The notes under the pieces: model-generated
What the model saw: only the letters and a program-made list of their open reading frames with translations
The model's database searches: none
Told to the model about the DNA's origin: nothing
From: Verrucomicrobiota bacterium
Lineage (GTDB): Bacteria > Verrucomicrobiota > Verrucomicrobiia > Limisphaerales > Fontisphaeraceae
DNA length: 48,265 nt
Assembly (NCBI GenBank): GCA_037139415.1
Contig: JBAXGN010000036.1
Coordinates: 1-48,265, forward strand
Direction of reading: 5' to 3'
Position numbers and translations under genes: made by a program
Shown: piece by piece, positions 8,272-16,959 of the stretch
Position numbering within the stretch: the stretch's first letter is position 1
Layout: each line of letters begins with the position of its first letter

Positions 8272-9777
8272 TCACCGAATTTTCTGATCTGGCAATTCTT
8301 GTTTTACGCCTTCGTCCGGTGGCATTTTGTCCGGCACGGCTCCGGTGCGGACCAATTGCCGGATCAACGCCTGTTGCAAGTCCCGGAGTTTGCCTTGGTA
8401 ACGGGGATCCGCCGCGAGGTTGAAACGTTCTTCGGGGTCGTTCTTCAAATGATAAAGCTCGGGCAAGTGCTGGTCGGGACGGCCATCCCCGGTGGGATAA
8501 TGGATATACTTCCAGTCATCGGTGCGCACGCCCCGCACATTGGGGGTGTAGGGGAATTGCTTTTCATAGTTGTACTCGTAAAGAAACTCGGTGCGCCATG
8601 GTGCGGATTTACCTTGGGCGAGTTTCACAAAGGATTGCCCGTGGATGTTGGGCAGCGGCGCGACGTCGCACAGATCCAGCACGCTGGGGGCAATATCTTC
8701 AGTGAGGACCATTTTCTCCACGGATCGTGGCGTTTTAAACGCGGGCGGATACCGGATCAGCAAGGGAATGCGGATGCTGGGTTCGTGCATCGTGCGCTTG
8801 TCCACCATCCCGTGCTCGCCATTGAGCAAACCGTTGTCGCCCATCAGGATGATGATGGTGTTGTCGAGCTGCCCCATTTCCTTGAGTGCCTGCCACAGCC
8901 GCCCCACGCTATCGTCCACGGACAGGATGGTTCCCCAATACGCGCGCGTCATGGCGGCAAAATCCTTGACCGCTGCCGGGCTGCGATCCGGGAACTTTTT
9001 GCGCCAGTCGAAGAGCGGACCGTAAATGCCGTGCCAGGTGTCCAAGCGCTGCTTGACCCAGTCAGGTTTGCCATCCAGTTGGAATGCGGTATCCGGATAT
9101 TCGATATTCACATGGTCAAACGTGTTAGAATACTTGGATTCAGGCAGGTAAAAACTATGCGGCGCCTTGTGGCCGAGGATAAGCATAAACGGTTTCTGGT
9201 GGGGTTGCTTGAGAAAGTCCAAGGCGAAGTCGGTCACGACGTGGGTGTAGTATCCTTTCATGACTTCCCGCTTGCCGTTGCCGTTGAATTCAGTGTCGTA
9301 ATATTTACCCTGGCCCTTGTGACTGATCCAATAATCGAAGCCGGGCCGGGGATTGTCGTTGTCCTCGCCCATGTGCCATTTGCCAATATAGGCGGTTTCC
9401 CAGCCGTTATCATGCAAGCGGCGCGGAAAGCTGGGCAGGGTTTCCGGAAATTCCGTAAAATTATTAACCACTCCGTGCGTGTGCGCGTACACCCCGCTCA
9501 AGATGGAGGCCCGGCTGGGCGAACACAGGGACGTGGTGCAAAAAGTATTGCGGAAACGCACGCCTTCAAACCCGATTCGATCAATATTGGGCGTTTTGAG
9601 GTAGGGATGGCCCAAGCAGCTTAAGGCATCCCAACGCAGGTCGTCGCACAAAATGAAAAGGACATTGGGTTTATTGACGGGCTTGGCGGCAATCGTCGTC
9701 CAGCCGCTCATAAGCATCAAGTTCAACCAGGCAATTCCAAAACAGAACACTGTACGGTATCTCATCAACATGGCCAC
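8272..9777 (-). CDS. Secreted sulfatase (S1 family, formylglycine-dependent)
   Basis: A 501-residue arylsulfatase-type enzyme that hydrolyses sulfate esters, probably of sulfated glycans. The maturation signature CxPSR is present as LCSPSRASILSG with C85 as the residue converted to formylglycine. The metal-binding pair D45-D46 (ILCDDLRWD) and a second metal motif LMGDNGLLNGEHG are also visible. An N-terminal hydrophobic signal (about residues 9-31) points to export. The overall pattern resembles the N-sulfoglucosamine/iduronate-like group, but the substrate cannot be read from sequence. The start is taken as GTG at 9777 because a GGAGG lies 10 bases upstream; ATGs at codons 3 and 5 are alternatives. 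Sulfatases are strongly expanded in Verrucomicrobiota and Planctomycetes. Confidence 0.92.
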   Translation of the reverse strand: MAMLMRYRTVFCFGIAWLNLMLMSGWTTIAAKPVNKPNVLFILCDDLRWDALSCLGHPYLKTPNIDRIGFEGVRFRNTFCTTSLCSPSRASILSGVYAHTHGVVNNFTEFPETLPSFPRRLHDNGWETAYIGKWHMGEDNDNPRPGFDYWISHKGQGKYYDTEFNGNGKREVMKGYYTHVVTDFALDFLKQPHQKPFMLILGHKAPHSFYLPESKYSNTFDHVNIEYPDTAFQLDGKPDWVKQRLDTWHGIYGPLFDWRKKFPDRSPAAVKDFAAMTRAYWGTILSVDDSVGRLWQALKEMGQLDNTIIILMGDNGLLNGEHGMVDKRTMHEPSIRIPLLIRYPPAFKTPRSVEKMVLTEDIAPSVLDLCDVAPLPNIHGQSFVKLAQGKSAPWRTEFLYEYNYEKQFPYTPNVRGVRTDDWKYIHYPTGDGRPDQHLPELYHLKNDPEERFNLAADPRYQGKLRDLQQALIRQLVRTGAVPDKMPPDEGVKQELPDQKIR

Positions 9778-9787
9778 ATCTTAGAAT

Positions 9788-9792
9788 CCTCC
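9788..9792 (-). promoter_or_regulatory. Ribosome-binding site of the sulfatase gene
   Basis: GGAGG on the minus strand, 10 bases upstream of the GTG at 9777. It is one of the few clear Shine-Dalgarno sequences in this window. Its distance favours the GTG over the in-frame ATGs 6 and 12 bases further on. Confidence 0.6.
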
Positions 9793-9827
9793 ATCCACTT
9801 AGACAAGCCCGCGATGCAGAACCAAGA

Positions 9828-11405
9828 TTATGGATTCGGCAGCACCGCGATGACGGTGGTCCCGTTTTCCCCGGTTTCGATCTCCAACCGCCCGCCCAAA
9901 TGCCGCAGCCGTTCCCGCATGCCCGAGATGCCCACGCCGCGATAGGCCGCCATCATTTTATCGTCCCCCCCAAGGGCCATCGGCATCCCGTGTCCCTGAT
10001 CCTGCACTTCCAGCCGAATTTCCGTTTTGTTCCGTACCAATTTGACCATGGCGGATTTGCTTTCGGCATGGCGATGAATGTTGAGCAGGGCCTCCTGTAA
10101 AATGCGGAAAAAGGTCAGCTCATATTCGCGCGGTAGCCGTAACCGGTTGGGGGGCAAATCCAACACCATTTTGAGGTTGCTGCGCCGGCCAAACTCCTCA
10201 GCCATATCGCGAATGGCTCCCACCAGCCCGAAATGCTCCAGTTGCGGCGGATGCAGCAAAAAGGACAAGGTGCGCACCTCGTCAATGCTTTGCTTGGTCA
10301 GCAGCATGCTTTCGTCGAGCATCTTGCCGCCCTCCGGGTCCAGTGCCGCCACCCGGTGCTTGAGGGAACTCAGGATTAACAGCAGGCCCACCAACCCCTG
10401 GGCGGTGGCATCATGCAGCTCGCGTGCAATGCGGCGGCGCTCCTGGTCCTGCGACAGCAATAATTGCTGCGTCAACTCGCGCGACGCAGCTTCCGCCTGT
10501 TTTTGTCTGGTGATGTCATTGAAGATCACCATCAACTGGCCGGTGATAATGGTGGTCATGCCCATTACTTGTCGGGTGGAACCATCTTTGCATTGGATCG
10601 CCACCTCCATCGTCGGCATGGGCGTGCCATGCTGTCGAGCTTGCTGGACGGACGTCTCCCATGGCCCAACGATGGATTGACGATACTTGGGATCGGGGTA
10701 GGCAAACTGATACCATTGTTCGATGCGCTGGATTTCCTCGTGCCGATATCCGAACCAATGCTCAAACGTGTGGTTGATATAGGTGATCTTCCCTTCAAAA
10801 TCCGTCAGGGCAATGGCTACCGGCGAGTGGTTCAGCAGCGCTTGCAGCTTTTCCTCGCTCTGCTGCAACGCGGCTTCGGAGCGTTTGCGTTCAGTGATGT
10901 CCCGGGAGATGCCCACCACTCCGATCACCCGGCCTTGCGCGTCCTGGCAAATATTTTTGATCGTAAGCAGGCTGGAAGTCTTACTGGGAAAAACGTACTC
11001 TTTTTCATATACTTTCATTTTTCCGGAACACAGGACGTTCTGATCCTCCGCCTGGAGTTGCCGGGCAAATTCAGGGGCAAAGAACGCAAAGTCATCCTGG
11101 CCGATGAGTTCCGTCACGGGTTTTCCCACCGCTTGGGCCACGGCGGAATTCAGGAAGACGTAGCGTCCTTGCAGGTCTTTCACATAGATAAAATCCGGGA
11201 TGCTTTCGATGACGGTGGTTAAAAGCCGGTGCTTGGCCTGTAACGTTTCGAGCGTTGACGAAACGGGTTCGTCTGCTGGTGGCGCTACGCGTAATGGGGG
11301 CAAGGTCGCTTGCTTCGGCAACTTGGGGTCCGAAGTGGTGATTCGTTTTTTGCGGGCAGACGTTGTTTTTACTTTGGCCATGGCATAGGTCGCATTGTTA
11401 GACAC
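9828..11405 (-). CDS. PAS-PAS sensor histidine kinase (NarL/HisKA_3 type)
   Basis: A 525-residue sensor kinase without a transmembrane segment, so it is probably cytoplasmic. The order is a basic N-terminal tail, PAS 1 (about 60-175, with a PAC-like GVVGISRDITERKR), PAS 2 (about 185-300, NDITRQKQAEA), a HisKA_3 dimerisation helix with RRRIARELHDATAQ (phosphoacceptor H331), and a HATPase domain (about 420-525) with N-box NIHRHAES, DQGHGMP and GISGMRERL. This class normally phosphorylates a LuxR/NarL-type response regulator. None is encoded in the window, so the kinase is an orphan here. The input signal is unknown. A GTG at 11405 gives the length stated; an ATG at 11381 (MAKVKTTS) is an equally plausible start. 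Confidence 0.92.
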   Translation of the reverse strand: MSNNATYAMAKVKTTSARKKRITTSDPKLPKQATLPPLRVAPPADEPVSSTLETLQAKHRLLTTVIESIPDFIYVKDLQGRYVFLNSAVAQAVGKPVTELIGQDDFAFFAPEFARQLQAEDQNVLCSGKMKVYEKEYVFPSKTSSLLTIKNICQDAQGRVIGVVGISRDITERKRSEAALQQSEEKLQALLNHSPVAIALTDFEGKITYINHTFEHWFGYRHEEIQRIEQWYQFAYPDPKYRQSIVGPWETSVQQARQHGTPMPTMEVAIQCKDGSTRQVMGMTTIITGQLMVIFNDITRQKQAEAASRELTQQLLLSQDQERRRIARELHDATAQGLVGLLLILSSLKHRVAALDPEGGKMLDESMLLTKQSIDEVRTLSFLLHPPQLEHFGLVGAIRDMAEEFGRRSNLKMVLDLPPNRLRLPREYELTFFRILQEALLNIHRHAESKSAMVKLVRNKTEIRLEVQDQGHGMPMALGGDDKMMAAYRGVGISGMRERLRHLGGRLEIETGENGTTVIAVLPNP

Positions 11406-11440
11406 TCACGGCACATGTTAAAGCGTTTCCGGTTGATACT

Positions 11441-12775
11441 TTAGCCGTCCAACTGCGTGCGGCGGCGGTACGGCAGCTTCCACGGGGTGCGGTATTTCGC
11501 GCCCACGTACTGATCCGCCACCGGATCGCCGACGACTTCTTCCTTGACCGGGTCCCACGTGATTTTGTGACCGCTGCGGTACGCCACGTTGCCGAGGTGG
11601 GCGATGCCCGTCAGTTGGTGGGCCAGCGCCACGTCCATCACCGGCGTCTTGCGGGTGCCCATGCAATCCAGGAAATTCCGCACGTGCGCGGCGCGCGGGT
11701 CGCCGCTGCTCTTGTTCTTTTGCGGGTCGAGGCTGGCCTGCTTCTTCTCGATCAGCAGCTCCCAGCCGTCGCTGTTCAGCACCACCGTGCCCTCCGTGCC
11801 GCTCCAGGAGACGCCCCAGGGCCGGCCGTTGATGCCCACGCCCTGGCCGCGCTTGTGCTCCCAGGAGAGCAGGTAATCCGGGAACTCATACAGCGCCACC
11901 TGCGAATCCGGCGTTTCCGTGTCGTCGTCAAAAATGTATTTGCCGCCGCTGGAGCAGACCGTCTTGGGCCATTCCTGCTTGAGGCCCATGAACAGCATGT
12001 TGATCAGGTGCACGCCCCAATCCGTCATCAGGCCGCCGGCGTAATCCCAGTACCAGCGGAAGTTATAGTGGAAGCGGGTCGGATGGAACGGGCGCTTGGG
12101 CGCCGGCCCCAGCCACATATCGTAATCCGCGCCGGCCGGGGGAACGCCCTCCGGCGGTTTCCCCAGGTTGGAATGCTTGTCCAGCCAGGCCCAGCCGCGC
12201 GCCATCGTGATCTTGCCCAGCTTGCCGGACTTCACGAACTCCCCGGCCTCCAGGATGTGCTTGCAACTGCGCCACTGCGAGCCCATCTGCACCACGCGCT
12301 GGTGCTTCCGCGCGGCCTCGACCATGGCGCGGCCCTCGTCAATGGACAGCGCTAGCGGTTTTTCCACATAGACATCCTTGCCCGCCTGGCAGGCCATGAC
12401 GGCGCACAGCGCGTGCCAATGATCCGGCGTGGCGATCAGCACCGCGTCCACATCCTTGCGGTCCAGCACGCGGCGGAAGTCCTTCACCGTCTCCGGCGGC
12501 TTGCGGTCCTTTTTCTTGCAGACCTCCAAGCCCTTGGCGAGCATCGCGTCATCAATGTCGCAGATCACCGGGCAATCCACATCCGCGTTGCCGAACAGGC
12601 AGGCCAGGTCCCCGCAGCCCATGGAGCCCGAGCCAATCAGCGCCACCCGGATCTTGCTGTTGGGGCCGGCCTCGGCGGCCCGGGCCGGGTTCAGCCAGGG
12701 ACCAGCCAGCAGCGGGAGGGCTCCCACAGCGAGCGTGGACCGTTGCAGAAAAGTGCGGCGCGGCAAGTTTTTCAT
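11441..12775 (-). CDS. Tat-exported Gfo/Idh/MocA family oxidoreductase
   Basis: A 444-residue protein. The N-terminus MKNLPRRTFLQRSTLAVGALPLLAG carries a twin-arginine export signal (RRTFLQ). It is followed by a Rossmann fold (IRVALIGSGSMG) for NAD(P) binding and the EKP motif (VYVEKPLALS) of Gfo/Idh/MocA enzymes. Residues about 200-440 contain the family's C-terminal sheet domain with WYWDYAGGLMTDWGVHLI. These proteins act on sugars or inositols and are massively expanded in Verrucomicrobiota and Planctomycetes; the substrate is unknown. The frame extends to a TTG at 12790, but the ATG at 12775 gives a normal Tat signal and is preferred. Codons here are far richer in G/C at third positions than those of the flanking kinase, which hints at different origin or selection. 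Confidence 0.92.
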   Translation of the reverse strand: MKNLPRRTFLQRSTLAVGALPLLAGPWLNPARAAEAGPNSKIRVALIGSGSMGCGDLACLFGNADVDCPVICDIDDAMLAKGLEVCKKKDRKPPETVKDFRRVLDRKDVDAVLIATPDHWHALCAVMACQAGKDVYVEKPLALSIDEGRAMVEAARKHQRVVQMGSQWRSCKHILEAGEFVKSGKLGKITMARGWAWLDKHSNLGKPPEGVPPAGADYDMWLGPAPKRPFHPTRFHYNFRWYWDYAGGLMTDWGVHLINMLFMGLKQEWPKTVCSSGGKYIFDDDTETPDSQVALYEFPDYLLSWEHKRGQGVGINGRPWGVSWSGTEGTVVLNSDGWELLIEKKQASLDPQKNKSSGDPRAAHVRNFLDCMGTRKTPVMDVALAHQLTGIAHLGNVAYRSGHKITWDPVKEEVVGDPVADQYVGAKYRTPWKLPYRRRTQLDG

Positions 12776-12823
12776 GGTGTTTTCAATCAAAGAAAACGTT
12801 GATTACAGTGATTACAGTGCCCC

Positions 12824-13093
12824 TTACTCCTTCCATTCTGGAAAGCGGTCGCGGATGTTTTGCATGACCCGATGCTCTTCCTCCGGTCGTTGACGGCGGC
12901 GCGGGATGGAGCGGCGGACGGCGTCCAGCAGTTCAAGCCAGTCTTCCAGTGGCGGGTTGGGCACCGCCTCCCAGCAATCGTAACGTTTGCCGCGCCGGTA
13001 AAAAATCCATTCGCCGCCCACATGCTGGGCGTACACCTGAAGTTTACCGCCTTCTTCCGTTTCCCGTTTCCAACTGATTTCAGCCTTTGGCAT
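12824..13093 (-). CDS. Small conserved-looking protein of unknown function
   Basis: An 89-residue, charged, soluble protein with ATG at 13093. The N-terminal half reads as a small antiparallel sheet (ISWKRETEEGGKLQVYAQ, then GEWIFYRRGKRYDCWE). The C-terminal half is helical and basic (DWLELLDAVRRSIPRRRQR). It begins 13 bases after the ispF stop and is probably co-transcribed with ispF. I do not recognise a family. The sheet-plus-helix layout and conservation-like tryptophans support a real gene, but the only direct evidence is its size, its position and the absence of a better frame. Confidence 0.6.
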   Translation of the reverse strand: MPKAEISWKRETEEGGKLQVYAQHVGGEWIFYRRGKRYDCWEAVPNPPLEDWLELLDAVRRSIPRRRQRPEEEHRVMQNIRDRFPEWKE

Positions 13094-13106
13094 ACAATTC
13101 TTTATT

Positions 13107-13586
13107 TCACTCGGGCAAGTCCACGCAGGCCACGGCCATTACCGCAATGCCTTCACCGCGCCCGACAAAGCCCATGTGTTCATTGGTGGTGGCTTTAATG
13201 CCCACTTTGGCTGGCTTCAGCCCCAAGGCCGCGCCGATGTTGTCCTTCATCGCGGCGGCGTGCGGCATGATTTTCGGCTCCTGCGCGACAATCGCCGCAT
13301 CCACATTCACGATGCGCCCGCCGCGCAATGCCACCTGGTGTGCCGCCTCCTCGAGAAAGATACGGCTCGGCGCGCCACACCACCGGGGGTCCGTGTTGGG
13401 GAAAAACTGGCCGATGTCCGCCTCACCGATCGCCCCAAGGACGGCGTCGCAGATGGCGTGCATCACCACATCGGCATCCGAATGGCCAGCCAATCCCCGA
13501 CTGTGCGGAATCGCCACGCCGCCGAGGATACACTTTCGATCCGCCACGAGCGGATGAACATCATAACCCATGCCTACATGAATCAT
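13107..13586 (-). CDS. ispF: 2-C-methyl-D-erythritol 2,4-cyclodiphosphate synthase
   Basis: A 159-residue enzyme of the non-mevalonate isoprenoid pathway. It converts CDP-methylerythritol 2-phosphate to the 2,4-cyclodiphosphate with release of CMP, acting as a homotrimer. The zinc ligands are visible as D9 and H11 (GYDVHPL) and H43 (GHSDADV). The segment DIGQFFPNTDP and the signature ATTNEHMGFVGRGEGIAV are typical of the family, and the length is normal. The frame is open back to 13661, but those 25 extra codons look non-coding; ATG at 13586 gives the standard N-terminus MIHVGMGYDVH. No Shine-Dalgarno sequence is present. It heads the minus-strand gene run. IspD, its usual partner, is not in the window. 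Confidence 0.95.
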   Translation of the reverse strand: MIHVGMGYDVHPLVADRKCILGGVAIPHSRGLAGHSDADVVMHAICDAVLGAIGEADIGQFFPNTDPRWCGAPSRIFLEEAAHQVALRGGRIVNVDAAIVAQEPKIMPHAAAMKDNIGAALGLKPAKVGIKATTNEHMGFVGRGEGIAVMAVACVDLPE

Positions 13587-13853
13587 AACGGGAGTTAAAC
13601 AGATCACCGCGCGCAACGGAAGCACCAAAACCGGAAAACTGCGCCGCCCGGCGCCGGGCACCTCGCCGCGTCAACCATGGGCTTCATTGACGCAATCCAT
13701 CCTCCCGGACGGGATGAAAGAAGTACCTATACGGAGTAGTCATGCGGGGAGATTATGCCAGCCATTCACGATGTCCAACGCGATTTCTAGTTCTCACGCG
13801 CCAGCCTCGATTGCCCGGTTGACCTCCGCCCGTTTTTTCCCTACCCTCCGCCC
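13587..13853. other. Divergent intergenic region between ispF and the MmeI-like gene
   Basis: The 267 bases hold the control regions of two divergent genes. The clearest structure is a perfect 12-bp palindrome CCCGGCGCCGGG at 13647-13658, which could be a regulator site or a dispersed-repeat core. No confident -35/-10 pair was found. Short frames on both strands here lack coding character. Confidence 0.4.
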
Positions 13854-16691
13854 ATGCCGATCAGTTGGAATGAAGTTCGCAATAACGCCATTGGTTTTGC
13901 CAGGGAATGGTCTGGCGCAACCCGCGAGGAAGCCGAAGCCAAATCCTTTTGGGATGCTTTCTTTCAGGTCTTCGGGCTGAAACGCCGCACCGTTGCCAGC
14001 TTCGAGGAACCCGTCAGGAACATCCGGGGCCAATACAGTTTCATTGACCTCTTCTGGCGCGGCGTGCTCGTGGTCGAGCACAAATCCCGCGGCAAAAGCC
14101 TCGCCAAAGCCGAAACCCAGGCCTTTGAATACATCCAGGACCTCATCCGCGAGGGCCGCCACGATGAAGTGCCGCGTTACATCATCGTCTCCGACTTCGC
14201 CCGGATCGTCCTGCACGATCTGGAGCCGGAAACGGAGGAAGGCCTCCCCCTCTTCAACCAGAAACGTATCCGCACCATCGAATGCCCCTTGGCGGAGCTG
14301 CACAAAAACGTCCGCGAATTCGCCTTCATCAAAGGCGAGAAATCCGTCCGGCTCAATCCCGAGGACCCCGCCAATGAAAAAGCGTACCTCACCATGGCCG
14401 GTTTGCATGACGCGCTGCATCACGGCGGGTTTACCGGCCATGAACTTGAAGTCTTCCTCGTCCGCATCCTCTTTTGCCTCTTTGCCGAGGATACCGGCAT
14501 CTTTGATGAACCCAGCATGTTCCAGAACTACCTGGAACGCCACACCCGCGAGGATGGCTCCGACCTCGGCGCCCAGTTGAACCGCCTCTTTGAAGTCCTG
14601 AACTCCGCCGAAGACAAACGCCAGCGCACCCTGGATGAAGACCTGGCCGCCTTCCCCTACGTCAACGGCGCGCTCTTCAACGAACGCCTGGGCTTTGCCG
14701 ATTTCAACCGCGACATGCGCAACGCCCTCCTGGCCTGCTGCCGTTTCCACTGGGCGCGCATCTCCCCCGCCGTCTTTGGCTCCCTCTTCCAGGGCATCAT
14801 GGACCCCGCCGCGCGCCGCCAATCCGGCGGCCACTACACCAGCGAGCGCGACATCATGAAAGTCATCCGCTCCCTGTTCCTGGATGCCCTGCAAGCCGAA
14901 CTCGCCGCCATCAAGGCCGACCGTTCCAGCCGCAAAACCGCCCGTTTGGAAGAATTTCACCAGAAACTGCGCCAACTCCGTTTCCTGGACCCGGCCTGCG
15001 GCTGCGGTAATTTCCTCGTCCTCACCTATCGCGAACTCCGCCGCCTGGAACTCGCCGTCCTGCGCGAACTCCACGGCAACGCCATCGAGCAACAACAAGT
15101 CTTGAACGTCCGCGATCTCTGCCTCGTGGACGTGGATCAATGCTACGGCATCGAAATCTCCGAATGGCCCGTGCGCATTGCCGAAGTGGCCCTGTGGCTG
15201 ATGGACCATCAGATGAACGTGGAAGTCGCCGAAGCCTTTGGCCAAACCGTCCGCCGCCTCCCCCTGAAAGCCTCCCCGCATATCCGCCAAGCCAACGCCC
15301 TGCGGCTCGATTGGAAAACCCTCCTCCCGCCGAAACAATGCAGTTATGTGCTGGGGAACCCGCCGTTTGTGGGGAAACATTATCAAACGCGCCAACAAAA
15401 GATTGATTTGAATGGAGTGCTTTCCAATTTTCGTAACGTTGGCGATGTGGATTACGTTGTTGCTTGGTTTAAACTAGCTGCTGAATATATCTATGACACA
15501 AACATAAAAGTTGGCTTCGTGTCCACAAACTCTATTACCCAAGGGGAACAGGTTTCCCTGGTATGGGGTGAGTTATTAAATCGATATAGTCTGACGATTC
15601 ATTTCGCCCACCGCACCTTTGCCTGGATGAGTGAATCAAAAGGTAAAGCCCATGTGCATGTGGTAATAATTGGATTCGGCGTCTTGGGTGGCGGCCCCAA
15701 GTTTCTCTATGATTATGACGCTGATCCGGAACATCCAGTCCGCACAGAGGTGAGTTATATCAGCCCTTATCTTACTCCAGGCCCGGACGCGCTGGTCACG
15801 AAACGGCAAACGCCATTGGGAGATGTACCAGAGATGCGATGTGGCAACAAGCCTTCGGATGGTGGCCACTTAATCCTAACCGATGAGGAAAAAGATCAGT
15901 TTTTGGCCGAGGAACCTGGAGCGAAAAAATACTTGCGCCGCTATACTGGTTCAGAGGAATTTATTAATGGAAATATGCGGTGGTGTCTTTGGCTGGTTGA
16001 TGCTGATCCGAGTGAATTGCGTGCATTGCCTCGAGTTTTGGAACGTGTGCAAAAGGTAAAAGAATTCCGGAAAGCAAGCACGGCAGCGCCAACGCGCGCT
16101 TCAGCACAACAAGCATCGGTGTTTTTTTATATTTCACAACCTGACAGTCACTATATAGCTATCCCGGAAGTGTCTTCCGAGCGAAGAACCTATATTCCCA
16201 TCGGCTTTTTACCTCCAGAAATCATTGCCAGTAACAAAATTTATATTATTCCATCTCCCAGCCACTTCATTTTCGGCATGTTATCAAGCAGAATGCACAT
16301 GGCATGGACTAAACAGGTTTGTGGCAGACTAGAATCCCGTTTCCAATATTCAGGCTCCATTGTTTACAACAACTATCCCTGGCCGCAGAAATCGACTGAG
16401 AAACAAAAGGCGACAGTTGAAGCCGCCGCGCAGAAGGTTTTAGACGTCCGCATTAAATATTTACCGCCTAAAGGCAACTGTACGCTCGCCGACCTGTACG
16501 ATCCGTTGGCGATGCCGCCGGATTTGGTGAAAGCGCATGCGGGGTTGGATAAGGCGGTGGATGTGTGTTACCGGCCCCAGCCGTTCGAGAACGACCGGCA
16601 ACGGGTGGAATATCTCTTCGCCCTGTACGAGCAACTCACCGCCCCCCTGGCCGCCGCCATGGCCGCCAAACCCCGTAGGAGCCGACGTTAG
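13854..16691 (+). CDS. MmeI-like type IIL restriction-modification enzyme
   Basis: A 945-residue single-chain restriction enzyme and adenine methyltransferase, close to the 919 residues of MmeI. Domains in order: an N-terminal nuclease with D65-x9-E75-H-K77 (FIDLFWRGVLVVEHKSRGK), the MmeI form of PD-ExK; a helical spacer (about 150-330); a methyltransferase with motif I DPACGCGNF (about 380) and motif IV NPPF (about 502); a target-recognition domain (about 620-850); and a C-terminal helical part. Such enzymes recognise an asymmetric site, methylate one strand and cut about 20 bases away. They need no separate partner, which fits its solitary position. The segment from about 15,380 to 16,480 is less GC-rich than both ends. 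The last codons (PRRSRR) lie in an inverted-repeat sequence. ATG at 13854 starts the family-typical N-terminus. Confidence 0.92.
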   Translation: MPISWNEVRNNAIGFAREWSGATREEAEAKSFWDAFFQVFGLKRRTVASFEEPVRNIRGQYSFIDLFWRGVLVVEHKSRGKSLAKAETQAFEYIQDLIREGRHDEVPRYIIVSDFARIVLHDLEPETEEGLPLFNQKRIRTIECPLAELHKNVREFAFIKGEKSVRLNPEDPANEKAYLTMAGLHDALHHGGFTGHELEVFLVRILFCLFAEDTGIFDEPSMFQNYLERHTREDGSDLGAQLNRLFEVLNSAEDKRQRTLDEDLAAFPYVNGALFNERLGFADFNRDMRNALLACCRFHWARISPAVFGSLFQGIMDPAARRQSGGHYTSERDIMKVIRSLFLDALQAELAAIKADRSSRKTARLEEFHQKLRQLRFLDPACGCGNFLVLTYRELRRLELAVLRELHGNAIEQQQVLNVRDLCLVDVDQCYGIEISEWPVRIAEVALWLMDHQMNVEVAEAFGQTVRRLPLKASPHIRQANALRLDWKTLLPPKQCSYVLGNPPFVGKHYQTRQQKIDLNGVLSNFRNVGDVDYVVAWFKLAAEYIYDTNIKVGFVSTNSITQGEQVSLVWGELLNRYSLTIHFAHRTFAWMSESKGKAHVHVVIIGFGVLGGGPKFLYDYDADPEHPVRTEVSYISPYLTPGPDALVTKRQTPLGDVPEMRCGNKPSDGGHLILTDEEKDQFLAEEPGAKKYLRRYTGSEEFINGNMRWCLWLVDADPSELRALPRVLERVQKVKEFRKASTAAPTRASAQQASVFFYISQPDSHYIAIPEVSSERRTYIPIGFLPPEIIASNKIYIIPSPSHFIFGMLSSRMHMAWTKQVCGRLESRFQYSGSIVYNNYPWPQKSTEKQKATVEAAAQKVLDVRIKYLPPKGNCTLADLYDPLAMPPDLVKAHAGLDKAVDVCYRPQPFENDRQRVEYLFALYEQLTAPLAAAMAAKPRRSRR

Positions 16692-16737
16692 ACGGCTGTA
16701 ACTTCAACATACCCGTAGCAATGAACGCGGCTGCTAC
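16680..16737. repeat. Two adjacent inverted repeats across the MmeI-like stop codon
   Basis: AGCCG (16680-16684) and CGGCT (16693-16697) flank the TAG stop. GTAGCA (16715-16720) and TGCTAC (16732-16737) form a second hairpin with an 11-base loop. There is no T-tract after either, so they are not classic terminators. The GTAGGAGCCGACGTTAG string looks like part of a dispersed repeat that supplies the gene's last codons and stop. That is a guess based on its style. Confidence 0.45.
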
Positions 16738-16959
16738 CGTCCCACGCCTCCCGGCTATATATATTAGGCCGTTTCCCCCAAGAGCCTTTACTTTAACGCC
16801 CGCCACTAAAGCTGGGAATCCTCATTTTTGATGTTTTTGGCGGTTTTTTTGCATAAGTGCCTTATTTTCAGGATGTAACCTACATGGTTTTGGGAGAAAA
16901 GTAGGTTCAACCGGCCCAAAACCATCAAAAAACGTCGAAAATCCATGTGGTTTTTCTCC
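16738..16959. other. Non-coding spacer with a hairpin
   Basis: No gene is visible. The region contains GGCGGTTTTTTT near 16,838, which might end transcription although no strong stem precedes it. It also holds a perfect 7-bp inverted repeat AACCTAC (16877-16883) / GTAGGTT (16901-16907) with a 17-base loop. Fragments resembling the adjacent 21-bp repeat units (ATCCATGTGGTTTTT) occur near 16,941. Confidence 0.4.

Noticed and set aside
8299-9624. 441-codon open frame opposite the sulfatase
   Set aside because: The minus-strand frame carries all sulfatase motifs and a ribosome-binding site. The opposite frame has no domain and no plausible start signal.
11567-12355. 262-codon open frame opposite the Gfo/Idh/MocA gene
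   Set aside because: It is explained by the very high third-position GC of the true gene. The His/Arg/Ala-rich product looks unnatural.
13687-13980. 97-codon plus-strand frame before and into the MmeI-like gene
   Set aside because: It overlaps the start of the well-supported gene in another frame and has no coding character.
13794-15398. 534-codon open frame on the minus strand, opposite the MmeI-like gene
   Set aside because: It is a shadow caused by C/G-ending codons in the real gene. Its composition is repetitive (many FxF and GxE runs), it has no recognisable domain, and it overlaps conserved nuclease and methyltransferase motifs on the plus strand.
16780-16860. Rho-independent terminator after the MmeI-like gene
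   Set aside because: A T-tract is present (GGCGGTTTTTTT), but I could not find a stable GC-rich stem directly before it.
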